Below are positions 27,988-37,640 of a stretch of 64,000 nucleotides of DNA, in pieces. Made by a program: the position numbers and the translations under genes. Source of the stretch: Candidatus Poribacteria bacterium (GTDB lineage Bacteria; Poribacteria; WGA-4E; UBA9662); the NCBI GenBank assembly GCA_012963885.1, contig DTUY01000403.1, positions 29,343 to 93,342 on the forward strand. Direction: 5' to 3'. The notes beneath the pieces are model-generated. The model searched no databases and was not told where the DNA came from. It saw only the letters and a program-made list of their open reading frames with translations. Position 1 is the first letter of the stretch. Each line of letters starts with the position of its first letter.

Positions 27988-29025
27988 TTATTCGATGGTG
28001 ATCTGTTTCTCTATTTTAGCACTATCATAAAGTCCATCCAAGATCTTCATAAAAGCGTAGGCATCCGTTGATGAAACGTCTGGTTCAACCTCCCCAGAGA
28101 TCGCCATGGCAAAGTGTTCGATTTCATAGAAGAACGTTGGCACATCGCCCCGCAATTCGGTGTGAGGGATATCTGGCAATTCGTTAATCTCTTCATGCTT
28201 GAATTCACCATTCTGGAACCGAGAAATTTTACCACTAGTTATGGCACCTGTAGTACCGTATAGTTCAACCACCGTTGGTGAATCAGAATGGTTCATTCGG
28301 GAGCAATCGATCTGAATCGTTTTGTCACCCTCAAAACCGACAATACCAGTGAAATAATCTTCGGCAGGGCCCTCAGGGCCATCGTAGACTGGATAGAGGG
28401 CATGTTTCGCACCAAAAGCCCACATAGGATCAGGACATCCCATCCACCACCACGCCAAATCTAGTTCATGCGAATAATGCTGTCCTAAAGAGCCACCTTT
28501 GTAACCGTAGGCGTGCAGCCAGCGATTATTTTGATTTAATGGTGGAATGGAGTTGTATTTTCCAAAAATACGGGCGTGATAAGGATCTCCGATTTGGCCA
28601 TTAAACACTGCAGCCCGAATTTTCCGGTTGTGCGGAAAATGGCGCATAAAATAGCAGAACTGTAATACCTTACCGGCATCCCTAGCCGCAGATTCCATCT
28701 CTAGGATCTCTGGTGCGCGAATTGCATGCGGCTTCTGGACGAGCACGTGTTTCTCTGCTTCAAGTGCGTCAAGTACCATCTGTAGGCGACCATCAGGTGA
28801 AGTTGCAAGGTACACGGCATCAATTTGTGAATTTGCTAATAGGTTGTGACAATCTTCATACGTTTCAGGAACTGAGAATTCTTTTGCTACCAACTGGCAT
28901 CGGTCCGGCCAGATGTCAGCAACAGCAATAACTGTTGTTCGTGGAACAACCTTGGCTGCTTGTACTGCCTGACTACCGGCCCATCCACAACCAATAACAC
29001 CTAACTGAATTGTTGATTCTGCCAT
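27988..29025 (-). CDS. Gfo/Idh/MocA-family oxidoreductase
   Basis: 345 aa from the ATG at 29025, which has GGAGGAATTGC directly upstream; the frame is open to 29115 but those residues are not family sequence. The Rossmann motif is LGVIGCGWAGSQAV. The EKP position reads VQKPHAI, keeping Lys and Pro but with Gln for Glu. A long C-terminal domain contains GGSLGQHYSHELDLAWW with the histidine and aspartate typical of catalytically active members. It is the first gene of the minus-strand run Gfo - esterase - Gfo. It probably oxidises a sugar or derivative with NAD(P). Confidence 0.92.
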   Translation of the reverse strand: MAESTIQLGVIGCGWAGSQAVQAAKVVPRTTVIAVADIWPDRCQLVAKEFSVPETYEDCHNLLANSQIDAVYLATSPDGRLQMVLDALEAEKHVLVQKPHAIRAPEILEMESAARDAGKVLQFCYFMRHFPHNRKIRAAVFNGQIGDPYHARIFGKYNSIPPLNQNNRWLHAYGYKGGSLGQHYSHELDLAWWWMGCPDPMWAFGAKHALYPVYDGPEGPAEDYFTGIVGFEGDKTIQIDCSRMNHSDSPTVVELYGTTGAITSGKISRFQNGEFKHEEINELPDIPHTELRGDVPTFFYEIEHFAMAISGEVEPDVSSTDAYAFMKILDGLYDSAKIEKQITIE

Positions 29026-29292
29026 GCAATTCCTCCGTTTGGTATATTTCCACCTGTTGAGGCATATCCCTAATCGGTCTTGCCTTTTTGAACCTATCGA
29101 AGTTCGTCCTAACAACTAAGCGTTGGGATACCTGTTAGTGGATTTCAAGCAACCAAGTGATTGAGATTATAACACTATTTTGTATAAGGCATCACCATTT
29201 TCAGTAGACCAAGTTGGGCGCTTAAGCTAGAATACTAGACCGTTAGCCGGAACCAGATGGTATAGAGACAAACTATTGAATGAAGGACAGAG

Positions 29293-30387
29293 ATGGATTC
29301 AGTTCGATTTGGCATCCTCGGAGCCGGACGCGGTGCTGGGCTAGCCCTGGCAATGCGCCATGCGCCAACCGCCGAACTGGTCGCAATCTGTGACCAAGAC
29401 GAGGGGCGGTTGGTTGCCATGGCTGACAAATCGCCGGTTTTAAAAACCTATACTTCATGGCAGGCAATGCTAGACAGCGAAATCGACGCTGTTATTGTCG
29501 CGTCGCCGATGCCACTTCATGTCCAGCACAGCATTGATGCATTGGCTGCCGGTAAACACGTTCTCTCCGAGGTTACTGCCGCAACCAGTATCGAGCAGTG
29601 CTGGCAACTGCGTGAAGCGGTTTTGTCCTCCAACCGGAAATACATGCTGGCTTCTAACTATTGCTATATACGACCGTGGAGCATTGTCATGGGTCTGGTC
29701 AAGGCAGGTAGGTTCGGTCAACTCTACTATGGTGAAGCTGACCAGATCCAAGACTTTAAAATAGGCTTGCCTCATCCCAAACAAGGATACAATTGGCGGA
29801 CAGAAGAACTCGCACTTCGACTTGGTCACCATTACATTACCCATGATCTAGGACCATTGTACCAAGTTTTTGGCGAGCGTGTTACGCAAGTAGTTTGTCT
29901 GGGATCCGGTCAGCACCATCTACCATGGGCACAAGCAGATGATACCTGTATCGTGCTCTGTCAGACAGAACATGGAAAGTTGATCCGCATTCGTCTCGAT
30001 TTCTTTTCCAGCCGTCCGACAAACTTTGTTTACTATGGACTTCAGGGGACCGGTGCTTGTTACGAAGCGCCAAGGGGGCCACAGGATCAACACAAGATTT
30101 ATATTGATGGTCAGACACCTCAAGGTACATGGCAGAATCTATGGGAGTTTGAGGATTACCTGTCTGATGCGTGGAAACAGATGCCAGAGGAGGCAGTAGA
30201 TAATAGTTACAATGGAGGTACCCCGTTGATGATCGAAGATTTTGCGTGCTGTATTATCGAAGATCGTCGACCACCAATAGATGTGGTGGATGCCCTAAAT
30301 ATGACTGCTCCCGGCCTAGTTTCAGAAATCTCGCGTGAGCTCGGGGGAGCTCCAGTGGATGTCCCCGATTTCTCAAAAGGTACCTGA
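29293..30387 (+). CDS. Gfo/Idh/MocA-family oxidoreductase, SEVTAA subgroup
   Basis: 364 aa. Rossmann motif FGILGAGRGAGLA, then DAVIVASPMPLHVQHSIDALAAGKHVLSEVTAATS. The EKP position is SEVTAA, a subgroup feature in which the Lys is replaced and an SNYCYIRP segment follows (corresponding to the AENYCY motif of related proteins). The C-terminal domain includes LGHHYITHDLGPLYQVFGER, with the usual His/Asp. GGACAGAG precedes the ATG. Divergent from the Gfo gene at 27988-29025, with a 267 bp shared upstream region. The next gene, 66 bp downstream, is a TIM-barrel isomerase, so the pair probably acts on one substrate. Confidence 0.9.
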   Translation: MDSVRFGILGAGRGAGLALAMRHAPTAELVAICDQDEGRLVAMADKSPVLKTYTSWQAMLDSEIDAVIVASPMPLHVQHSIDALAAGKHVLSEVTAATSIEQCWQLREAVLSSNRKYMLASNYCYIRPWSIVMGLVKAGRFGQLYYGEADQIQDFKIGLPHPKQGYNWRTEELALRLGHHYITHDLGPLYQVFGERVTQVVCLGSGQHHLPWAQADDTCIVLCQTEHGKLIRIRLDFFSSRPTNFVYYGLQGTGACYEAPRGPQDQHKIYIDGQTPQGTWQNLWEFEDYLSDAWKQMPEEAVDNSYNGGTPLMIEDFACCIIEDRRPPIDVVDALNMTAPGLVSEISRELGGAPVDVPDFSKGT

Positions 30388-30453
30388 GCATAGCTCAGGT
30401 AATCGTAGCTTATGTTTCTTGGTATAAGATTCAAGTCTATGGAGAAGAGCCTA

Positions 30454-31209
30454 ATGACATTCTCACTTGCTTACAGCACCCTTTATTGGCAGAGCCCTAA
30501 TTTGGAGAGGGAACTTACACTTCTCAAGACATCTGGATGGCACGGTTGGGAAACTCGGCAGTCACTTGACTGGCTTGGATCTGCTCATCGAGTTCGCCGA
30601 ATCTGTCAGGCAGTTGGTATCGAAGTGGCCGCAGTTTGTGGTCCGAACGTCACTCTGAGTACAACTGACGCGGTCCATGAAATCAACAAACGCCGAATTG
30701 AGTTTGCATCGGACCTTGAAGTTTCAGTCTTCATGACCAAGGGGCCTGGACGGTTTGATAGATCGACAACTAACCAAGACTTGGATCAAATGGCTTGTGT
30801 TTACGAAGATCTAGCCGTTTATGCCAAGCCTCTCGGTGTTACTGTTACTTTTCATCCACATGTTAACCATCTTGTCGACAGTGCTGATGAATGGCGAAAG
30901 TTTATGAGTCGGCTTGGTCAGTGTCAGCTTTGCTTTGACATGTCCCATGCGGTTCATTGGGGGTGCGATCTCACTCAAGCAGTTCATGACTTTCGTCACC
31001 AGATCTCTTATGTTCATTTGCACGATTACAAGAATGGTAATAGTGTGCAGTTAGGTGAAGGGATGATGTGTGATTATCCAACATTTCTTTCAACGCTGAA
31101 AAACATTGGTTATGAAGGTTGGATTACTGTTTGCCCTGGACAGGCAGAAGCACCGGTGAGCGAAAAGATTCGGGTCAATCGTGCCTATCTAAAGAGCATT
31201 GGGTACTGA
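30454..31209 (+). CDS. Sugar-phosphate isomerase/epimerase-like TIM-barrel protein
   Basis: 251 aa from the ATG at 30454 (MTFSLAYSTLYWQ); an upstream ATG at 30412 gives 14 extra residues. The xylose-isomerase-like TIM-barrel pattern is visible: TSGWHGWETRQSLDWLG, VTVTFHPHVNHLVDS (metal residues), LCFDMSHAVHWG (Asp/His), ISYVHLHDYKNGN and finally GYEGWITVCPG. These residues bind a divalent metal in this superfamily. It probably isomerises or epimerises a sugar or a keto-sugar formed by the preceding Gfo/Idh/MocA enzyme. The frames are 66 bp apart. Confidence 0.87.
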   Translation: MTFSLAYSTLYWQSPNLERELTLLKTSGWHGWETRQSLDWLGSAHRVRRICQAVGIEVAAVCGPNVTLSTTDAVHEINKRRIEFASDLEVSVFMTKGPGRFDRSTTNQDLDQMACVYEDLAVYAKPLGVTVTFHPHVNHLVDSADEWRKFMSRLGQCQLCFDMSHAVHWGCDLTQAVHDFRHQISYVHLHDYKNGNSVQLGEGMMCDYPTFLSTLKNIGYEGWITVCPGQAEAPVSEKIRVNRAYLKSIGY

Positions 31210-31293
31210 TGATAGCCCACAGAGCGCAATCATGTCCCTCAGAATCGGCATCGACAGTAGTGTCAACTGGATGGACAATTCTTATTTGTCCTA

Positions 31294-32196
31294 TCAAGCA
31301 ATTTCTGGCCGAGTTTCAATACCGCGTCGAATAATTTTCAATATAGCTTCTCGTTCATTTCCCTTTAGTTCCAACCGTGGAGGACGGGTGGTTTCGGTTC
31401 CCAAACCGCACTCAGCCACGGCTAATTTGATATACTGAACCAACTTGGTGTGTGTATCCAAGTGAAGTAAAGGTGTGAACCAACGGTAGATTTCCAGAGC
31501 TTCCTGATATCTTCCGTTTATTGCTAGATTCCAAAGTGATATATTTTCTACTGGAAAAGCATTAACCAAACCTGCCACCCAACCGACAGCACCTAGCATA
31601 ATACTCTCTAAGGCCAGATCATCGACACCACTAAAGAGAATATATCGGTCACCAACAGTGTTGATTAAGTCGGTAATCCTCCTGACATTCTCGGATGACT
31701 CTTTGATGGCGACAAGGGTCTCTTGGCCGCTCATTTCAGCAAACATATCCGGTGTAATATCCACGTTATAGGCAACCGGGTTGTTATAACACATAATTGG
31801 CAGATTCGTTGCCCGCGCTACCGATCTATAGTGAGATATCGTCTCGCGTCGATCAGATTTGTAGACCATCGCGGGTAAAACCATTAGCCCGTCAACCCCC
31901 GACTCTTGGGCGTCAACCGCGTAACGACAAGCTAAAGAGGTAGTATACTCGGCCACACCTGTCAGGACAGGGATACGGTTATCAACAGCTTCCACAGTGG
32001 CCTTAAGCACATCCAGCTTTTCCGAATATTCAAGAGAACTGTTTTCTCCAACGGTTCCCAGCATAATGACACCGTGGATACCAGCTTCAATCATTACTTC
32101 AACATGTTGAGTCGTAGCTGGTAAATCAAGCGAATGGTCATCCTTGAAATGTGTGGTGGCAGCAGGAAAAACACCGTTCCAATTTATGTTTTCCAA
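31294..32196 (-). CDS. Dihydrodipicolinate-synthase-family lyase (DapA/NAL superfamily)
   Basis: 300 aa from a TTG at 32196, preceded by AAGGA; the longer frame to 32277 runs into the upstream gene and is unlikely. The DapA/NAL pattern is present: FPAATTHF, GVIMLGTVGENSSL (the GTTGE motif with Val), MCYNNPVAYNVD (catalytic Tyr) and VAIKESS (Schiff-base Lys near residue 165). FSGVDDLALESIMLGAVGW is typical of the branch acting on hydroxyproline-derived or keto-sugar acids. It directly follows an enolase-family hydroxyproline-dehydratase-like gene with 28 bp between, so a joint pathway is likely. A pyrroline-hydroxy-carboxylate deaminase role is one candidate. Confidence 0.85.
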   Translation of the reverse strand: MENINWNGVFPAATTHFKDDHSLDLPATTQHVEVMIEAGIHGVIMLGTVGENSSLEYSEKLDVLKATVEAVDNRIPVLTGVAEYTTSLACRYAVDAQESGVDGLMVLPAMVYKSDRRETISHYRSVARATNLPIMCYNNPVAYNVDITPDMFAEMSGQETLVAIKESSENVRRITDLINTVGDRYILFSGVDDLALESIMLGAVGWVAGLVNAFPVENISLWNLAINGRYQEALEIYRWFTPLLHLDTHTKLVQYIKLAVAECGLGTETTRPPRLELKGNEREAILKIIRRGIETRPEIA

Positions 32197-32224
32197 TTTG
32201 GATTCCTTAATAATTGAGTCATAT

Positions 32225-33328
32225 TTAGTCGATTTCAAAAACGGGATCGCCCAGAACGTCGCTTCGTAGGACCACACCTAAACCCGGTTCAGTCGAAGTG
32301 GTCATACGGCCGTTTTTCCGTTGTGGTGCGCCTGTTGCCGTACTAACCGTCACGTAACTGTTGAAATCAGTTGATGTAAACAAAAAGTCCGGCGGAGTGC
32401 TATGTGCAAGATGGGCAATAGCCGCAGTTGTTAAATCCCCGCCCCAACTGTCTTCTATCGTCATGGCAATTCCAAGTTCAACACAAAGGTCTCTGGCCAG
32501 TTTGGCTTTGGTTAATCCTCCAAACTTACTAATCTTGATATTAACGATATCCATTGCCTGATCAGCATGGCCTCGCAACAAAACGTCAATGTTGTCTATT
32601 AATTCATCCAGGACAAAAGGGTGATCGGTGCGTTGACGTATAGAAAGGCATTCTTGGTAACTTAAACAGGGTTGTTCGATGTACACATCGACATCCTTAA
32701 CAGCTCGAATTACTCGGATAGCTTCATGTTTCAACCATCCAGTATTTGCGTCGGCAATCAGCTTATCACCAGATTCCAACCTGTCGGCCACGGCATGAAT
32801 ACGCTCGATATCCGTTTCCGGGTTGGCTCCAACTTTCAACTGGAACCGTCGATAGCCCTCCTGCCGATAGCCAGCTACTTTCTCTGCCATTTCATCAGGA
32901 GATTCCTGCGATATTGCGCGATACAAGACAAAATCTTTCTCATATCGTCCACCAAGTAGTTCGCAGATGCTTTGGCCAGACGCTTGTCCCAAAATATCCC
33001 AACAGGCAATATCGATAGGTGACTTGACGTAAGGATGACCTTTTAGTGCTGCATCCATTAATCGGTTTAGAGGCCCTAACTTGGTTGGGTCTTGACCAAT
33101 TAAGTGCGGTGCTAGCTCTTTAATCCCAGAACGGGCACCACTGGCATATGCAGGCAGATAAAATGGTCCTAGAGGGCAAACTTCTCCATATCCAATCAAC
33201 CCTTCGTCCGTTTCCACTCGAACAATTGTACTATCGAAGACGGAGACAGATTTCCCTCTAGACCAATTATAACTACCTTCCTTTAATGGCAGATTGACCT
33301 GATAAGTTGCGATAGATGTAATTTTCAT
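32225..33328 (-). CDS. Enolase-superfamily dehydratase, cis-3-hydroxy-L-proline-dehydratase-like
   Basis: 367 aa. The N-terminal capping domain includes [20 protein letters not shown] and [20 protein letters not shown], an arrangement I associate with the cis-3-hydroxyproline dehydratase group. The barrel carries RFQLKVG (catalytic Lys), LIADANTGW (metal Asp), VYIEQPC (metal Glu), [10 protein letters not shown] (metal Glu/Asp) and NIKISKFGG (second Lys). It should remove water from a hydroxy-acid to give an imine such as pyrroline-2-carboxylate. A DapA-family lyase follows 28 bp downstream. Collagen hydroxyproline from an animal host would be a plausible substrate, but that is inference. Confidence 0.85.
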   Translation of the reverse strand: MKITSIATYQVNLPLKEGSYNWSRGKSVSVFDSTIVRVETDEGLIGYGEVCPLGPFYLPAYASGARSGIKELAPHLIGQDPTKLGPLNRLMDAALKGHPYVKSPIDIACWDILGQASGQSICELLGGRYEKDFVLYRAISQESPDEMAEKVAGYRQEGYRRFQLKVGANPETDIERIHAVADRLESGDKLIADANTGWLKHEAIRVIRAVKDVDVYIEQPCLSYQECLSIRQRTDHPFVLDELIDNIDVLLRGHADQAMDIVNIKISKFGGLTKAKLARDLCVELGIAMTIEDSWGGDLTTAAIAHLAHSTPPDFLFTSTDFNSYVTVSTATGAPQRKNGRMTTSTEPGLGVVLRSDVLGDPVFEID

Positions 33329-33495
33329 TATTTTATGATACCTCTAATATTTAGAGGAATATAGCACTTTTCGCCATACCTGTCAATGATATGAATTCTT
33401 GCTAATATAAACTTAAGTACAAATTGAAAAAACAGGCTAAAAACCATAATTTCTGTCATTGGTCAGAAATTAATATGATGCAATCACATAAAACG

Positions 33496-33520
33496 GACTG
33501 AGATCTTTCAAGTCTCAGTC
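33496..33520. terminator. Hairpin, possible terminator or structured intergenic element
   Basis: Perfect 8 bp inverted repeat GACTGAGA / TCTCAGTC with a 9 nt loop, followed by TATTTGCTTT. It lies in the 286 bp gap upstream of the enolase start and the sigma-factor remnant. The T-run is weak, so it may be a structured element rather than a terminator. Confidence 0.4.
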
Positions 33521-33614
33521 TATTTGCTTTAACTGAAAAAACCAACCAGTTATTAGATCAGAGTCAGCCATCCTTGGAGTTCGACAGAAAAAAACAGCAA
33601 TTAGGAAATAAATA

Positions 33615-34241
33615 ATGGCTACTGGGACACAAGAAATCCCGCGATCTGTTCAAGCAGATCCTGATGATGTGTTGCTTGTCAAACGGTTTCAGCGCGGAGA
33701 GGAGTCAGCTTTCAACGATTTGGTTATCCGTTACCAGAACGTAACCTACTCAATTGGCCCAACGATACGTCAAAACACATGAGGATGCTCTTGATATTAC
33801 CCAAGATGTGTTCCTTAAAACCTATCGAGGATTGCCCCGTTTCAACGGGCGGTGCCGATTTTATACATGGATCTACCGTATCACCATCAACCTCCGCATC
33901 GATCGCACACGCGCAGCGAATAAGACACCAAAAGAGAGGAATTGACACCTCGAAATCCGTCGATGATCTGCTGGCTAAGGTCGTGGATTTCAATTTTCCT
34001 CCGCCAACAAGATCCATCGAAACCGAAGAACTGTTGGCTCATTTCAGAACAGTAATGTTACAGTTATCATCCCAGCAACGCCAAGTCTTTATCCTTCGCC
34101 ATCGGGATGGGATGATGCTTTCGGAGATTGCACAAAAATTGAAGTGACGCATCGATACTCGATACTGTGAAGTCGCATCTCTTCTGCGCACGTAAGTGTT
34201 TGCAGAAGGAGATCCTTCCCTATTTGCGTGGTGAGTTGTAA
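33615..34241 (+). pseudogene. Broken ECF RNA polymerase sigma factor
   Basis: Three frames together give a whole ECF sigma factor. Frame one: DPDDVLLVKRFQRGEESAFNDL (region 1-2 start). Frame two, after a one-base insertion near 33748: AQRYVKTHEDALDITQDVF, LKTYRGLPRF and FYTWIYRITINLRIDR (region 2 core, including 2.1-2.4). Frame three, after a shift near 33940: ELLAHFRTVMLQLSSQQRQVFILRHRDGMMLSEIAQKL (region 4). A stop at 34145-34147 and another shift separate this from VKSHLFCARKCLQKEILPYLRGEL, which ends at 34241. Downstream there is no clear anti-sigma factor. The regulator is lost. Confidence 0.85.
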
Positions 34242-34420
34242 GCCAAGCAAATGCTCTGCACAAAAGGCACTTCGATGCGGAGGCTTCTTAACTCGCTGAA
34301 CAGACGTACCGGAGACTGATGTGGTATTTCATTGGAAAGTCACTTTTGCTGGCCTTCTCTATATTTAAGTTTAAGGCTCAATATACGCTGCCGCTGAGAG
34401 CTACAACATATACCGTCAGC

Positions 34421-36223
34421 TTACCAGTAAGCAATGGCTTCCGCAATTTCCCCCAGCCTTTTACCGTTCCATGTTACGTCCGCTACAATTGGCAAGGAGT
34501 GCGTCTCGATTTTCTCTGGGAATGTGGCTTGGATTTGGCAGACGCATTTTTCATTGGCGGGAACTGCAATCTCCGTCTTTTCCGGCCAGAGGTTGACGCC
34601 CTCAATAGAGAGGAAGTGAAGTTGGTATATTTGTGCTTTGGCTTGATAGTTAGTGATTATTACCTTGAATATCAACGTTTCACCAGGGGTAATGCGGACT
34701 TTATATGGATAGAACTCGATCCAGTGCGGATCCATCCCGATGTTCGGATGCGGTTGATCAATCATTTGTGTGAACAATGTTTGCCAACGTTCCATCCACG
34801 CCTGCCACCGCTCGATCTTGGTTTTCTCAAACAGCACCCCACCACCATGACCAGTCAGGATGAAATCGGGTGCGTGATCCAGAATCTGTTTCGGCATATC
34901 CCAGTAACTCGATACTGGCGTACGATTCTTGGGGATGAATGAATGAATATAGTCGCGGTTCTCACGGAAACTGACACCCGAGATATTGTCTCCGATACAT
35001 AGGAATTTCCTACCGTCCACTGAGAACCAGATCAGATGATGGTAAAGCGTCTGTCCGGGATGTTGTTCCACGTAAAAATCGATCCCTCGCCAATGGAAAG
35101 GTTGACCGCGCTTGATCACTTGGTCAACCTGGACTCCCTGAGGCACCAGACATGGCATGTCGTAATTGTGTGGGTTCTCCAGAATGTCTTTCAGTTCTGG
35201 TGATGACGCGAGCTTGGTACCATATTGAGCTTTCAATGCGGGATAACCAACCAGATGGTCATCATGATAGTGCGATGGCAGAAACCACTCAACAGTTTCA
35301 ATGCCGAGTTCGGTTTTGAGATAGGGAGTCAGATGGTCAATGAACCGATGTGGATTGGCGCTAATCGGGGCATTGGAGGTGTATCCACAGTCAATCAAGA
35401 GCGCATGACCAGATTCGTCTTGGATAATGTAGGTTCGGGCAACTGAATTGACAACTTCATAGACATGTGATGTTAATTGGCGAAACTCAGGACGATAGTA
35501 TTGAAAAGCATGCCCATGAAACAGTTCATACAATTCTTCCATCGGTTTCTGAAGTTCGGTAAAAGCCGCTGGTGTTGGAACAAACGGTTCACCGTGTCCA
35601 GGGAGGATCAGATCAAGTTCGGTGCTCGCCACCGTCTGAAGACTCTCCAGATGGTTCACGTGCCCTTTAAACGACATATAACTCCATTGGCTCCAGAAAT
35701 ATTGTTGAACCTTTCCAGGTGCACTCATTAAATCGCCGCATGCCAAGACCCGTTTCCCGTCAATTTCAAACTGATAGCCTACGGAACCGAATGTATGCCC
35801 CGGTAACGGAACGGCATCGAACCGAATCCCACACCACATCATCGACTCGTAATCATACACATACCCATTGGAGTGGATGTCAGTTAACGTACCCCTCCCA
35901 GGATAATATGAGGTGTAGTTATCATAGGTATCATAGGATGCTTTAAGCAAATCAGTTTCTTCCAAGAAGCGTCTTTCGACGAAGGGAATAAAAATCTCAG
36001 CACCATCTGCTTGAAAACGATTTGCCGACGCACATTGATCGCGATGAAAGTGGGTTAATAGAATTCGTTCCACCGAACAGTCTTTGCCCGAAAGTCCTTC
36101 AAAATTCTCTGACCTCAGGTGTGTTCCACAGTCAATCAATAAAACTTTGTCATTAACGCAAACGGCATAGATGCAACAGGTGTCTTCAACAAAAAAAAGG
36201 TGGTCAGTCAATTTTTGGAACAT
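34421..36223 (-). CDS. Tandem metallo-beta-lactamase-fold hydrolase with C-terminal beta domain
   Basis: 600 aa. Two MBL folds in one chain. Domain 1 (about 1-240): LLIDCGTH, LLTHFHRDQCA (HxHxD with Gln in place of the last His), PLPGHTFGSVGY, ACGDL, and LILPGHGEP. Domain 2 (about 255-480): LLIDCGYT, FLPSHYHDDHLVGY (HxHxDH intact), EQHPGQTLYHH, CIGDNI, and LTGHGG. Residues after 510 form an immunoglobulin-like tail (RITPGETLIFKVIITN). So domain 2 keeps a full zinc site, while domain 1 may bind metal differently. No signal peptide. It is 3 bp downstream of the secernin gene, hence same operon; substrate unknown. Confidence 0.88.
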   Translation of the reverse strand: MFQKLTDHLFFVEDTCCIYAVCVNDKVLLIDCGTHLRSENFEGLSGKDCSVERILLTHFHRDQCASANRFQADGAEIFIPFVERRFLEETDLLKASYDTYDNYTSYYPGRGTLTDIHSNGYVYDYESMMWCGIRFDAVPLPGHTFGSVGYQFEIDGKRVLACGDLMSAPGKVQQYFWSQWSYMSFKGHVNHLESLQTVASTELDLILPGHGEPFVPTPAAFTELQKPMEELYELFHGHAFQYYRPEFRQLTSHVYEVVNSVARTYIIQDESGHALLIDCGYTSNAPISANPHRFIDHLTPYLKTELGIETVEWFLPSHYHDDHLVGYPALKAQYGTKLASSPELKDILENPHNYDMPCLVPQGVQVDQVIKRGQPFHWRGIDFYVEQHPGQTLYHHLIWFSVDGRKFLCIGDNISGVSFRENRDYIHSFIPKNRTPVSSYWDMPKQILDHAPDFILTGHGGGVLFEKTKIERWQAWMERWQTLFTQMIDQPHPNIGMDPHWIEFYPYKVRITPGETLIFKVIITNYQAKAQIYQLHFLSIEGVNLWPEKTEIAVPANEKCVCQIQATFPEKIETHSLPIVADVTWNGKRLGEIAEAIAYW

Positions 36224-36226
36224 CTC

Positions 36227-37543
36227 TTATCCTCTTGCGGTTGAGGCACTTGTATTTGCCAACATTCCTCGAACAATTTTGAGCATCAATACGACATTTT
36301 CTGCCATGTATTCAGTCAACAGTTGCTTAGCTTCAGCCTGACGCTGGTCATTGATAAGTTCTTTACCTACTTTAGCCATTTCATATGCACTGTCAAAAAG
36401 GCACTTTTGGAATGTTCCCCACCTCTCTCGAACCATTGAGATCAGCTCAATTGCATCTGAACAATTTTTCAGACTCAATTGGCGGAAAAGCCACCAGGGA
36501 CTTTCATTCGACGGCTTCTCGCTACCAATCGCAAGCACAGAAGGCAGTTCTCCTTCGATGAACATAGGCAGAAAAACACCCAGACAAGGTGAGTAGAGAC
36601 TACACCAATAAACAGGCAATCGTGAATTATCGTCACACAGGTGAGCGACAAGACTTGCCGCCGTGTTTCCACCTGTTCCATCTTGGTTGTGATGTACGCA
36701 GATCCCGCCCTGCTTAAGCGCCGTGTCGAAGGATGTTTTATCGGTATCATCTCCACCATGGTCACTCAATACGGCGATGGTGGTCGGAATATCGATATTT
36801 CCCAAATGCTGGTTTAACAATGTACAAGAGCGTCTCCGACGTACCGCACCACTGCCAACTGAACGGTCTGCTTGACGACTGTAGGCTTTAGCGAAATTGA
36901 GCTGCTCTGCTTTTTCCATCCACCAGTTATTAGCTATTGCTTGTTCAAGCGCAGTCGGAGATAAACAATTCCAGTCATCTTCGATTGAATAGACGTTGCT
37001 GATTCCGGCTACACTATCGATCCGTTTAGTTGCCCATTCATGACCAGCCGTTTCAAGGACATACGCTTCACGAGGATCGGCAATAATATAACCGTTGTCG
37101 TATGTACGGACGTTTGCCTGGTTGCTAAATTCCCCTTGCCCATATTTCGTAATTAGGGTTGTCATCACCTCAACTGCTTCAGCAGCAGTTGAGGCACGCT
37201 CCAAACCGAGTCGAACCAGCTCCATACCAATCAGTTTTGGCGAATCAAATTCATACTTAGACCCCAGCCCTTCATTTCCAATCACCACTTGGTGTTCGTT
37301 GAATCCATGTTCATCCCCCCAGCACCAGTATGGGGTAGATCCAATATGACGATACGTCGTTCTGGTCTCTGGAAGTTGAATAAATTGGCAATTCGTCATA
37401 GAATCCGAGAAGTGAGATTTTCGGTCTCGTAAAACCAACGGCTGACATTCGACCGCTGGTCGATCGCTGTTCTTACCGAAGATGACCTGATTGTCCACTG
37501 TCGCATTAGATAAAGCGACAACCGTATCACAACTTTTAAGCAT
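36227..37543 (-). CDS. Secernin / peptidase C69-like Ntn hydrolase
   Basis: 438 aa from the ATG at 37543, which has AGGAGG 8 bp upstream; a GTG six codons earlier is the alternative. The protein begins MLKSCDTVVALSNATVDNQVIFGKNSDRP, where Cys5 would be the exposed N-terminal nucleophile of the Ntn-hydrolase fold after processing, and FGKNSDR is diagnostic of C69/secernins. Other landmarks are ISNVYSIEDDW, GGICVH and a W-W pair in ESPWWLFRQL. Family members hydrolyse dipeptides or amides. It is the upstream gene of the MBL protein in a tight operon (3 bp gap). The frame is intact. Confidence 0.9.
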   Translation of the reverse strand: MLKSCDTVVALSNATVDNQVIFGKNSDRPAVECQPLVLRDRKSHFSDSMTNCQFIQLPETRTTYRHIGSTPYWCWGDEHGFNEHQVVIGNEGLGSKYEFDSPKLIGMELVRLGLERASTAAEAVEVMTTLITKYGQGEFSNQANVRTYDNGYIIADPREAYVLETAGHEWATKRIDSVAGISNVYSIEDDWNCLSPTALEQAIANNWWMEKAEQLNFAKAYSRQADRSVGSGAVRRRRSCTLLNQHLGNIDIPTTIAVLSDHGGDDTDKTSFDTALKQGGICVHHNQDGTGGNTAASLVAHLCDDNSRLPVYWCSLYSPCLGVFLPMFIEGELPSVLAIGSEKPSNESPWWLFRQLSLKNCSDAIELISMVRERWGTFQKCLFDSAYEMAKVGKELINDQRQAEAKQLLTEYMAENVVLMLKIVRGMLANTSASTARG

Positions 37544-37640
37544 ATTGCTGTCCTCCTGCACTCTACAGATGGTGTAACTTTTGGTTTGGTCGCCAAAACC
37601 GGAATATTTGCTAGGTCTCGTGTAGATTCTCGCTTAGCGA

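Noticed and set aside
34242..34420. Anti-sigma factor after the broken ECF sigma gene
   Set aside because: A start reading MLCTKGTSMRRLLNSLNRRTG is only weakly like the zinc-finger anti-sigma N-terminus, and it stops early.
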